Source of the DNA: Capsicum annuum
Taxonomy: Eukaryota; Streptophyta; Magnoliopsida; Solanales; Solanaceae
DNA length: 64,000 nucleotides
Assembly: GCF_002878395.1 (NCBI RefSeq)
Contig: NW_025860675.1
Span: forward strand, 88,743 to 152,742
Direction: 5' to 3'
Part shown: positions 11,847-22,173 of the stretch, in pieces
How positions within the stretch are numbered: position 1 is the stretch's first letter
Layout of the letters: every line of letters begins with the position of its first letter
Translations under genes and position numbers: made by a program
Notes under the pieces: generated by a model
What the model saw: the letters and a program-made list of their open reading frames with translations, nothing else
Databases searched by the model: none
Told to the model about the DNA's origin: nothing

Positions 11847-13387
11847 ATAAAATAATCTAAAATCTAAATGACTAAAATCTGGATCTGTACACTTATTCGT
11901 GCAAACCTGAACTGATCTACCCTGGAGACTACACAGAGAATTTGGGAGCTGACAACAACCAATATGCCCTAATCTGAGCTATTGGGTCCAACTTGTAACC
12001 CTTGTTGGAAGGTTGTTTATACCTTTCCAGAGCTACCAACACATGACTAATGATGTGGATCCATAAGGCTGATGTCCTGAATGACAAGCGTGTTATGCCT
12101 AACTGTTAGGGGACCCCTCAAAATCGTAGGTGTCGCCGTAGGTTTGGAACTCAGGACTGCTATTAATGACTCATGCCTCATTGAAGGGGGAGTCATCATC
12201 CTTACATTCACTTAGTGATAAGTGTTAATACTAACTAAATGATACTGGGGTTAGTAGTCGCTTAACATGACCTAGAACAGTACATGTAAGTGCTCAACAT
12301 GAACGTGATGTTCTGAATATGATAATAAAAAAATCATGGTCTAACTGACTATTACTTGAAAAACAAAAATCATATAAGGACACCTAGGTATCGGGTTTTC
12401 ATAACTCACCAACACCGAATGATTACAAAAAGTACAATACTAACATTTAAACAATGATAGGAGCTCATAATTTAGCGACTTAAAAGATAGTAAATTCCAA
12501 GAACTATTGAAATGCATGAATTTAAACATGTATGTTAAACATAATAAGACAACATATTTACATCATTTAATTAATAAATTGATGAATCATCATGAAATGA
12601 ACGGTTGAGACATGGAAGAATGGAACTCGAAATATAAAATAACTTAAATAACATGGAAACACACTTTGGTAAGGCTAGAATTTGGTTTACCAAGAAGTTT
12701 ATGGATTTACTTAATAAATTTCATGGATCATTTCATAAAATAGGATAGAATTCTAGATTTTAAACTGAGAGATGATTTTTGGTATCAATGGGTGGAAGGA
12801 ACCCATTGATGATACCCCACATACCTGTAATTGAAGTCTTAGAGAAAAATCCTTGTAATATTCTTGCCTCTAAGAAACTATAATTATTGTTCTTGATTAT
12901 GGAAGAGGAGATTAACAAGTTAAGTGTTTAAAATTTGGTGTACTATAAGCCTCCTTGAGATTTATAGGTCTTCGGTTGAAGTTATAAGAGGGGAAAAAGA
13001 CTAAAAAGGACTTTAACTGAACTTAACAAAATTTGTCGCCATTCCAGAAGATTCGACCATACGACTTGTATAATAAGGTACGATTGGGATTCTTGACTTG
13101 TAAGCTAGATAGAATCTAAGATAGTATCATCTTCATACAACTCTTGACCCTATACTCGTACCTTGGATAAAATCTCACCTCTCCTCCCACTGAATTGGGG
13201 ATGACTTAATTCATATGACTCATATGCTTCTTAACGACTACAATAGGTTGAGTTTTACCCTAAACAAAATGTCACCCATCTTGCACTATCTTGGGTATGA
13301 GTTCAATGTACGAGTCGTGTGTTGTGTAAATAACTCAAGGGTCTATGTCGTATGATGGAAAGAATCTTCTATAGATGAGGTACTTTA

Positions 13388-14815
13388 ATATCTCCCCCTT
13401 AGGAACTTTTGTCCTCGAATGATGTTAGTTAAGCTGAGATACTAAGGCAACTGAGGTCGTATACTGAATGTTCATCAACTAAAATATAATTAAACAACTG
13501 AGTCTATGACATCACACATGGACTGGACTAATTTCATATAGAATGCAAAGACATGAGAATGGTTACATTGTTGAAATGGAGAATGGGAAAGAGATGATAT
13601 AAGGAAAAATAGTTACCTCATGCTGAGTCTAAATTGATAGAGAATAGATGAGGGTGTTTGGATCATATATCTTCTTTTTCTTCCCAATTATATCCCTAAA
13701 CAGACTAATTTTTCCATAGAACTTTTACCAAGGGAACCTCTTTTTTAATAAACTTACAAATCTAACGGTCAAGGATTCCATGAGGAATCTTTTCATAAGA
13801 GAGACTATCTCTCGTATCCATACTCTCTAAAGGTACAATTGATGCTGAAACACCAATACACTTCTTTAACAAGGAGACTTGACATATTGGATGCACTGGC
13901 GCCAAGTCTGCAGGCAACTCTAGCTAATAGGCTACTATCCTAAAGCGGCTCATAATCATATATGGGCCAACATAGCCGGGACTGAGCCTCCTCTTCTTCC
14001 AAAATATCTTCAACCTTTTCATGGGTGAAATTTTCAAATACACAAGGTTACCAACATCAAACTCAAAAACTCTTCTCCTCACATTAGAATAAGAATTATG
14101 ACTACTTTGAGCTATTTTTAGCCTCTCTCGAATTAACTGAACTTTCTCTATGGCCTCAAATAGTAAATCTGGCGCCAATAAAGCAGCCTCACCTGCTTCA
14201 AACTAACTAATAGAAGATATATATCTCCTCCCATAAAGAGCTTTAAAAGGAGCCTTTTGAATACAAGAGTGATAACTATTGTTGTAGGTAACCTCAATAA
14301 AAGGTAAGCGGTCATCCCGCACTTAAAGTTAATAACATAAGATCTCAATATATCCTCTAAGGTATGAATGGTCCTTTTTGCCTGACCATCCATCTTAGGA
14401 TGAAAAGTTGTATTAAGGTGAACTTGGATACCAAAGCCCTCCTGAAAAGCTTTTCAAAAGTGAGAGTTATACTGAGTACCCCTATCTAAGATGATACATA
14501 ATGGAATCCCATTCAATTTAACCAATTCTTTGAGATAGAGTCTTGCATAATCCTCAGGTGAATACAAAGTATGAACTAGCAAGAAATGGGAGGACTTTTT
14601 CATTCTATCAACAATGACCCATATTGATTTATTTTGGCGATGCGTGCGAGGCAACCCTATGACAAAATCCGTATTCACTACCTCCCACTTCCAAGTAGGG
14701 ATGCTAAACTCCAAAATTGTACCACTAGGCCTTTGGTGCTCAACCTTAACCTTCTGATAGTTCGAACACTTAGCCATGAACTCTGCAATATCTTTCTTCA
14801 TACCGATTCACCAAT
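13388..14815 (-). pseudogene. Internal 2 integrase and C-terminal tail (decayed)
   Basis: Starting from its N-terminal side, minus frame 14454-14801 reads KKDIAEFMAKCSNYQKVKVEHQRP (HHCC finger end; the second Cys of CxxC is Tyr), then VVNTDFVIGLP with the first catalytic Asp, and IILDRGTQYNSHF with the second. A frameshift leads to 14148-14393, MDGQAKRTIHTLED, where the catalytic Glu of AER is Lys. Frame 13924-14178 continues with IRERLKIAQSSHNSYSN and KISPMKRLKIFWKKRRLSPGYVGPYMI. The chromodomain-like end lies toward 13640. Bases 13388-13620 are a 3' spacer with the purine tract at 13388-13400. Confidence 0.85.
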
Positions 14816-15625
14816 AGATTTCCCATAAATCATGTTAAAGGCTCCTAGGGGAATATAATACTGTGTACCATGAGCTTTTGCTAAGATTTGTTGTCTTATA
14901 CCATCGACACATGGAACACATAATATTCTCTAACAATAAAACACACCATCTCCCCCTTGGGAGAAAACCTTATCCTTCAACTTGACCAAACTAGGGTCTC
15001 TGTCTTTCTTTTCTTTCACTTTAGTAACAATTGGAAATTCTGAACTATTCTTGACCCACACATTACCTTCAGCTGAATAAACAAACCTAACACCTAACCT
15101 AGAAAGCTGGTGGATCTCATGGAATAACTCCTTCTTATTATCCTCAACATGAGCAAACCTACCCATAGATAATCTACTAAGGGCATCGGCTACTACATTG
15201 GCCTTGCTCGAATGATACAATACGCTCATGTCATAATCTTTTAACAATTCAAGCCACCTTCTATGATGAAGATTCAAATCTTTCTGCCTGAACACATACT
15301 ATAAACTCTTGTGAAGCATTATCTTTAGTAATGTATTCACAAGATTTGAATCTTTACTTCCAAATCTTTAAGGCAAAGGAGACATCTGCCAACTCAAGAT
15401 CATGGGTCGGATAATTGTTTTCATGGGGTTTAAGCTTCAAGGGGCGTAGGTTATGGCCATACCTTTCTAAAATAATGTATAGTGAAAACCAACTCTATAA
15501 GCATCATAATACACTACAAATCCAACTGAATAATCTGGTAAAGCCAATACTAGGGCAGAAGGATATTGAGTCTTCAACTCCTGAAAACTCTTCTCGCAGG
15601 AATTTGACCACTAAAATTTCACTTT
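14816..15625 (-). pseudogene. Internal 2 RNase H and finger linker (decayed)
   Basis: Minus frame 14930-15295 reads [44 protein letters not shown], the end of RNase H, then a charged linker (VEDNKKELFHEIHQLSRLGVRF) to the integrase HHCC finger. The N-terminal RNase H block lies at about 15400-15625 in broken frames. One extra local break occurs near 15300-15350. The VADALSR box is intact, but stops separate it from the rest. Confidence 0.85.
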
Positions 15626-16440
15626 CTTCTAGGTTATTTGAGACATGTAAGAAGCAATAGAGGAGAACCATTAAACAAACCATCTCCAATAGCCAACTAA
15701 AAATAAGAAACTCCTGATATCTACAGTGTCTCACTATGTTGGTCTTCTGAGGGTCAATTTTGAAGCCATCACCAGAAACAATATAAACAAGAAAGGCTAA
15801 TGATCTCAACGAAAATGCACACTTAATGAATTTATCAAATAATTGATGATCTCTAAAGGTCTGCTAAATAACTCTTACATAGTCTGCATGATCAGTCTCA
15901 CTATGGGAATAAACAAGAATGTCATCAATGAATACTATGATGAACATGTCTATGTACTATTTGAGCACTCTATTAATCAAGTACATGAATGTAGTAGGGG
16001 AATTTCTTAGTCCAAAAGACATAACTAGGAATTCAAAGTGACCATACCGAGTTATGAAGGCTATCTTTAGAATGTGACATTCTCTGACTCTAAGCTAATG
16101 ATAGCTACATCTAAGGTCTATCTTAGAAAAATAACTTGCACCCTAAAATTAGTCGAATAAGTCATAAATTCTTGGAAGATGATACTTATTATTAATAGTG
16201 ACTTACTTCAACTGATGGTAGTCGATGAACATCATGAGAGAACCATCTTTCTTGTGCATGAATTGAACTAGAGAACCCCATGTCAAAACACTAGGACTAA
16301 TGAAACCCTTATCTAAGAGATGTTTCAACTTGTCCTTTAATTGCTTAAGCTTAGTTGGAGCCTTTCTAGAAGATAGAATAGAGATAGGTTGGGTATCCAA
16401 AAAATAATCTATTCCAAAGTCGATTTCCCTATCGAGAGAA
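15626..16440 (-). pseudogene. Internal 2 reverse transcriptase (decayed)
   Basis: Around 15915-15950 the minus strand reads [19 protein letters not shown], so this copy keeps both Asp residues of the FIDD box, unlike internal regions 1 and 3. Frame 16203-16400 gives the start of the polymerase (KLKQLKDKLKHLLDKGFISPSVLTWGSLVQFMHKKDGSLMMFIDYHQLK). The middle is broken by stops. Despite the kept active site no full frame exists. Confidence 0.8.
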
Positions 16441-17130
16441 AATCAGGGAAGTTCTTTAGGAAACATATTTGGAAATTCATATACTACAAGAACTAACTCA
16501 AGGATTGAAGTTTTAGAATTTGAGTCCTTGACATAGATGAGATAGTAAATACACCCCTTGGATATCATCTTTCTTGCCTTAAGATAGGAAACAAACTAAT
16601 CCTTAAGAACTGAATTACTAACTAGGAGCATACCTCACCATCTGGCTGAACTTAAGTGAGTACTCTTTCATGCTCATACTACCCTTCATCAAGTTTATGA
16701 ACTTTTGAACCTTAGCATTCCTCAACTCTAGTGGGAAGAACCCATCTAAGAAAGTCGTGGCTAATTTCTCCCACTCTATAATTTATATGCAGCCAAGTCT
16801 GCATTGTCACTTAAAGTGACACCCATGATGTCTATCACCTTTTGCACCATATTCAAAAACTCTTCTGGATCCTCCTCAAATATGGACCCTAAAAATGAAG
16901 GGGGATCCATCCAAGCAAAATACTGAATTTTAGCTGCAACTGCATTTGCTACTAGATTAGCTGGGGAAACAACCTGCTAGTTTTTCTGAGTAGCTATAGA
17001 ATGGGCTAAGGCTGTGAAAAATGGACCTAAACTTGGCATGAGAGACATGATCGTCTAGGGGATCTTCCTGAACATGTGGTGGTGTGGGTTGATACCGAGT
17101 CCTTCTTCCATTGTTCCTTCTAGGAGGCAT
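16441..17130 (-). pseudogene. Internal 2 protease stub fused to gag N-terminal half (internal deletion)
   Basis: Gag starts at the ATG at 17130 (the CAT within taggaggcat on +), matching internal region 1. Its capsid block reads on to about 16628, with the EYSLKFSQMA-type segment near 16650. Directly left of that, 16441-16625 matches the protease-RT linker seen at 9241-9440 in internal region 1. The gag C-terminal half, zinc knuckle and most of protease, roughly 1 kb in internal region 1, are missing. The junction is near 16626. Confidence 0.75.
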
Positions 17131-17278
17131 TATCTGTAAATGGAATGAAAGACGGTTTGAAGAAGAAATTTAATAGATCTCATGCTCTTTCACATGATAC
17201 GAATACTGAAAGAAAGGAAACTTTCAGAAAAAATTGTTGTAGCCTCTTGTCCATAAGTATGGCGTGCTTCACACCCAT
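17131..17278 (-). other. Internal 2 leader, left of element C
   Basis: Noncoding leader upstream of gag. It carries the landmark CATAAGTATGGCGTGCTTCAC, also seen at 11130-11150 and 48350-48370. It is cut at 17278 by element C and resumes at 26470. Confidence 0.7.
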
Positions 17279-18059
17279 TGACACAACCCAAAATTGAGCC
17301 ATGTCGATAGGCACTTCAAGCTCACATGAACTGGAGGTCTCCCTAATAACCCAACCTAACCATCATAAAAAAACTCACATGGGTCAGATGAATTCATACC
17401 TTATAATAAGATAGCAGAAATATAAGCCTAATAATCAATACTCACACAATAACTAAAATTTCATTAGTGTCGGCCATTTAGGAAAAATTCCCTAGTCCAC
17501 AATCGTCCACAAAACCTCTACCAAACCAAAGTCAATAATATGTCAGGACATGGCCCCGATAATATCCAAGTACCAAATCTATACAAGTCTATGACAAAGA
17601 ATAATATGACTATGAAAGGTAGGCCTTCTAGAGTATGGAAGCTCACCACTTTAAGGTCAATTCCCAAACCGCACAAATACCTGTTCGCTGCGTAGAAGAA
17701 CAAGAAGATGCTCCGGCCCCTATGTTGCATGGGGACATAGCATCCAGAGATGGTTAGCGGTTGAAATACTAACATGTAACTCAAGGGTAAGGATAAAATA
17801 ACATCATCATTTAATAATAAGTAAATATATTATCATCATTCATATTGATACACTTATCCTTACACATAGGCATTTCAAATTCTAATCAAGAGACCACGGC
17901 TTACCATAATTCTTGAACATACACTCATATACATGGATATACACAACATGATAATATTATGCCACAAGGGAAAACAACTTATCATGGATTCTCAAATCAT
18001 TCATTCATGAGATATGGAGTGAAAAATTTTCAACTAAGTTAGCTCATTAGACCAATTTC

Positions 18060-18475
18060 ATTGCCATTTTATTGAACTAGGAACTCGAATCACTAGTTAT
18101 TTCACCGGTCTAGGAATTTGAATCACCAACCATTTTATTTCATTGGACTAGAAACTCGAATCACTGGTCATATCACCAGTCTAGGAACTCAAATCACTAG
18201 TTATTTCATTTCATTGGACTAGGAACCCAAATCACTAGTCATATCACCAGTCTAGTAACTCAACTCACTAGCCATGTTATTTGACAAGGTATTCTAACCT
18301 CAAGAGATCTCTTCAGACTAGGAACTCAAATAGCTAGTCATATCACCGATCTAGGAACTCAAATCACTAGTCATGTCATTAGACAAGGAACTCGAATCAC
18401 CTGTCGTTTCATGGGACTAGGAACTTGAGTCACTAGTCATATCATTAGATAAGGAACTCAAATCACCCATCGTTA
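18060..18475. repeat. Minisatellite in element C LTR, about 35-45 bp unit, roughly ten copies
   Basis: Diverged tandem units carry the core TAGGAACTCAAATCACTAGT followed by CATATCACCAGTC or CATTTCATTGGAC. Two unit types alternate in part of the array, as if a dimer had been amplified. It lies in the part of the LTR downstream of the TATA motif on the minus strand. Confidence 0.8.
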
Positions 18476-19380
18476 TTAGTCGCCATTTGAACTCTTTACC
18501 AATTATTTCATGCATTTACACTCATACAATTTATATCACATTAAAGGGCTTTGTCTCATTTAGCCAAATCAACATTATACATGACCACATGGTTCTCGTG
18601 GGAGCCTTCATTTCTCAAGAACCTCTATAGGACAATGCCTTCATTAAATGAATCATACAATTCAATTTGTGGTCCTCAAGACCCGTACAAACATTCACAT
18701 TTCATTAACAACATTATATCACATTTTTATCATATTTGGTTCAATACACAAATCGAGTTCATCTTTATGCGTAGGGCTTTACCCTCTCCTTCGCCATCAA
18801 CCAACAAGGTTATAAATTACTCAATACATGGCTCATGCTGCCCTTATAATATCATTTATTATTCATTCATATATATTGTTCTATTTCCCTAGTTTAAAAC
18901 ATCACCAACATGTGACTAGATAATTCATTTAGACATTTTAACAAATGCCTTATATGCTTACCTTCAACAAGGTCATTTTCATGGTGGAATTCACCAAGAT
19001 TAGAGTTACTCATGAGACACATGTTAGGCCACATACAACAAGCATCCACATATACAAATCAACATCAATAACATGGATAAACATAAGTCTAAGTCGGAAT
19101 CATCATTGTTCATCATTTAGCAACGAAACCCTTTTCATTTGATTTCAAAACCACTATGTACACTTACTAATTCAAGTGTGAAATAAATGGGATTTAGCAT
19201 TATTTATGAAGGGGAAGAGATACATGTCTTAAACAACTTAAATCACCAAGAACATGACTTCTTCTTCCCACTGGATGAGCATTCTTGAAACCCTAGCCTT
19301 CATTCTTCCAAGGATGAGCTTAAAAGAGTATTTAGGGTGTTTGAATTATCCAAATGGATGTTTAGGAGGCTACACACACT

Positions 19381-19389
19381 TATATGGTA
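19381..19389 (-). promoter_or_regulatory. TATA box in element C LTR
   Basis: The minus strand reads CCATATAAGTG after a CCCTAAACCCTAAGCCC stretch, about 510 bp from the LTR start. It is the best core-promoter match in this LTR. Confidence 0.4.
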
Positions 19390-19897
19390 AGAGGGCTTAG
19401 GGTTTAGGGCATGGTAAATAACAAAAAGGACCTTAGTTAAAAGTTATAAAATGACCCCATCTAGGGGTACGACTCCCTCATATGACTCCCTAAGTAGTTG
19501 TACCCTAGAGTATGAGTGGTACCCTAACTTATACCCTAGGCTTCTCCTAGGTCTCACACACTTTTAGGGGTATAAATGCAAACTCATGTCATATCCAAAG
19601 GGTACAAATCAACCCCTAACTCATATAGACCAATCATATAGAAAATAGTCCACTCAAGTTGAGACTTTACTCCAACAATTATTTTGGGTATGACTCATAT
19701 ACATTGGTTACGACTAAGGGGAGGTCAATTCATATAGTGGATAGTGAGATACCTCACTAGGCTGCACTTATACAAGAGGGGTAGTGGAGAGTAGATACGG
19801 CCCATATCAAAGGGCTTGATTGGCTTTTCCAATTGTATCTTGGTCATCATGCTCAAAACTAAAATTTTCTTGCAAGGCCTCATTCATAGGTGTTTCA

Positions 19898-19911
19898 TTC
19901 TCCCCCACTTA
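19898..19911 (-). promoter_or_regulatory. Element C polypurine tract
   Basis: The minus strand reads TAAGTGGGGGAGAA directly before the LTR start. It is well conserved and fixes the element's orientation. Confidence 0.7.
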
Positions 19912-20654
19912 GGATCATTCATACGCGAATGTTGGGAAAGGAAAGCATGAACGTAAGTCATCACATTAGCACATAACTAAAAAAACATTAAACAAATTAG
20001 GACCAAGAACACAACAAGGTCACAATAAAAACATATCATGATCATGATCAATTAGCTATTTCATTTCATTGATCTTTGGAATTCAAATCCATCATTTATA
20101 AGAATACTTGATCAATCCAAAGCTTAGGGCTTAAAATAATTGACTTTCAAGGATATAAAGCAAATCAGGAATTGGGAATGTTAATCCCTTATCTAACAAG
20201 GACATGAATCAATTATAAGAATAGGGGTTTCACCCATCATCTATCAAAGAAAGACCATATTTGGAATGCCAATGCACATCTCAAGCATGAGTTTTAGGAA
20301 TGCAAAACAATTACAAATACTTAGGCATCATGTACTTGTCCATCTCCCAAGCAGCTTTCTTGGACTATTGGTTCTCCCATGGAACATTCACCAAAGCCAG
20401 TCATATCATTCAAAATTGGTGAACCTATCATCCCAAGATCCTTATTGAGATCCCCTCACAAGGCAAGAAACTCAAAAAAATACCAACACCCTCCAAAGGA
20501 AAACCTTCAACGAAGGTTCATTTAGTCATTTTTGCAACATAGAGATATGGAAAACTGGGGGAAATGGAGTTCAATATAGAAGGCAACTCCAAATTATAGT
20601 CAACATTAACAACTCCCTTCAAGACCAAATAGGGACTAACATAATGGGGACTAA
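19912..20654 (-). pseudogene. Element C integrase tail, left fragment
   Basis: Minus frame ending at 20518 reads HYVSPYLVLKGVVNVDYNLELPSILNSISPSFPYLYVAKMTK, the segment after the integrase core (GPYxVLxxVGxVxYxLxLPxxLxxVHPxFHVSxLxK in this superfamily). Upstream residues in the same open frame come from element D and are not part of the gene. Bases 19912-20515 hold degenerate chromodomain tail and spacer. The fragment is cut at 20654 by D. Confidence 0.75.
20650..20654. repeat. Target site duplication ACTAA of element D, left copy
   Basis: ACTAA precedes TGTGACGCC at 20655. ACTAA recurs at 25794-25798 at the far end. The last LTR base and the first duplication base are both A, so the exact edge is ambiguous by one base (ACTAA or CTAA). 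Confidence 0.75.
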
Positions 20655-20655
20655 T

Positions 20656-20685
20656 GTGACGCCCCAAAGTTTTGGGGCCTGTCAC
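20656..20685. repeat. Terminal hairpin of element D LTR
   Basis: GTGAC GCCCCAAA (20656-20668) pairs with TTTGGGGC (20671-20678) and GTCAC (20681-20685), with a two-base loop and a CT bulge. The same structure starts the 3' LTR at 24291-24320. Confidence 0.85.
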
Positions 20686-21278
20686 TCGCCAGGATTGTGC
20701 GTGCCAACTAGGCCGCAACCTTGTCAGCTATGCAGGCGGCATGTGCTGAGGGAATATGCTGAAGTCGAAGATGAGGCAAAGAGGCATAACATGAGGCAAC
20801 AAGCATCTATATATGTTGCATGACTTGTCCTAAGAGTGCCAATGTGATTTGGAGAGGGCTTGGTGTGAGCCCAAGGGGGCGGAGGCATGGTGAGGATCGT
20901 GTGCGGTGTTCGATGTCAGCGCCGTGCCATTTTGAGCTACAAGTGGAATCTAAGGATTCCGGTTTAGAGAGTTGATATTGATGGTACCTTATGTATGCTT
21001 ACCAAATTTGGGGTCATTTGGAGTCCGTTCGGATAGGGGCTTGACTTGGCCAAAGTCCAGTGGCATTGTCGTAATTTGCTGATTGGTCCGAAGGCCATAA
21101 CTCATTCCGTGTGTATGGGAATGGGGTGAAACTTCATGGAGGTGTGAAGGAAGTCAAGAGAAAGGAGTAGGAACAAACGGCACCCAATTTGAAGGTCGGA
21201 TGAATGATCTAAGCCCCAGTATGATTCTCGGGCAAAATGATGTCTAGTGGCGGACATTGGGATTATTTATTTTAAGCA

Positions 21279-21286
21279 TATATAAG
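21279..21286 (+). promoter_or_regulatory. TATA box in element D 5' LTR
   Basis: TATATAAG about 625 bp into the LTR, followed by GGGGGG. The equivalent copy is at 24914-24921. It suggests U3 of about 650 bp and transcription starting near 21310. Confidence 0.55.
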
Positions 21287-22161
21287 GGGGGTATGAATGG
21301 TGACAGCCTACCAGCCTCCCCCGGGTGTGTCGACAGATGGCCACCCCAAGTGTGCTGCCTTGAGGGACAACCTCAAGGGCCTGCCTTGGCATGTCAAAGG
21401 AATGCGCAAGGTACTCATAGGGCTCGGGAACCCTATGGGCAACGCAAGGTCGGGTGGACTAGCGTTGGGCGTTGGAAAAGGCTAGAGGTTGGCTATATGA
21501 ACCGACAAGCCCCGGGGGCTGTCTAAATGATGGAAGGATGCCTCCAAGCCGATAGAGCAATCGAGATACTCTCCCCAAGAGACTCGTGAGCTAACTTGTG
21601 AGCTTGGTCAAGGTTCAGCCAAGCGAGCAAGGGTCCGTTGGCCTAGACGCGCAGTTGTGGGGCGACACTGTGCTACGGAAGCTGGATACAAGTTGCGTGG
21701 GCTATGTTTGGCTATGCCATAAGACATGAGAGGGCATATCTAAGAAAGACGCTTGAGACAAAGGCCAAGGATTGAGGGTTGCCCTACTCGGGCGAAGCAA
21801 AGGCCAAGTGCACATGCATGAGGCGATGTCAAGCTTGAGGATAGGACTGTGCATGCGATGGCAATGATCAGGCCAAGGCAAGGGACGAGTATGTCCATAG
21901 CCATCCCCAGGAGCGCCTATGGATGAGATCCACGAATTAAAGGTGCGCCAGAAGAGTTGCTTATACGTTGGCCATGTCAGCCGACATGTTGAAGGAGCGG
22001 CACCAAAGGGGGCAAGCCTCTGAGGAGAGCTTCCCACAAGCACAGGATCGTGCTAAAGACCTGGGAAATGAGGAAGGCTGGCCCATAGTTGGGGGAACCA
22101 TGGGCGCCGCACGGGCAGAATTGTGTGCCGCTGACACGTTGAAAAATGAGCCCGTGACAAG

Positions 22162-22173
22162 TGGTATCAAAGC
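22162..22173 (+). promoter_or_regulatory. Primer binding site of element D
   Basis: TGGTATCAAAGC two bases after the 5' LTR. It differs from the usual initiator-Met site TGGTATCAGAGC by one base, the same change as in internal region 1 and element E. Confidence 0.8.

Larger units (their letters stand above)
11220..13387 (-). repeat. Array LTR2 (shared between internal regions 1 and 2)
   Basis: It starts TGTCATGACCCAAGG next to the PBS of internal region 1 and ends GAGGTACTTTA directly before the purine tract of internal region 2. It therefore serves as 5' LTR for the left copy and 3' LTR for the right copy. It is 2168 bp, close to LTR1 (2145). It contains a 19-bp tandem duplication and a TA run. 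A TATA-like TTATAACTTC on the minus strand lies near 12975. Confidence 0.85.
17279..19897 (-). repeat. Element C 3' LTR
   Basis: It reads TGACACAACCC at its left end and ends GGTGTTTCA. On the minus strand it begins TGAAACACC, so both ends are TG..CA. It is 2619 bp. It holds a minisatellite (18060-18475) and a minus-strand TATA motif near 19381. No coding sequence; the 113-codon plus-strand frame at 18551-18892 resembles nothing known to me. Confidence 0.8.
20655..22159 (+). repeat. Element D 5' LTR
   Basis: It begins TGTGACGCCCC and ends GAGCCCGTGACA. A 30-bp inverted repeat stands at the start and a TATA box at 21279-21286. Several overlapping open frames on both strands (for example 21257-21526 and 21702-22043) appear identically in the other LTR. 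They lack any recognisable domain and are best read as chance frames in GC-rich DNA. Confidence 0.9.

Noticed and set aside
18060..18475. CRISPR-like array
   Set aside because: Units are diverged, the spacers are not unique sequences but two repeated types, and it lies inside a plant LTR.
21257..21526. Two identical 89-codon frames in the two D LTRs as a small gene pair
   Set aside because: They are identical only because the LTRs are identical. No domain, no codon signature, and other frames on both strands are just as open, as expected in GC-rich DNA.
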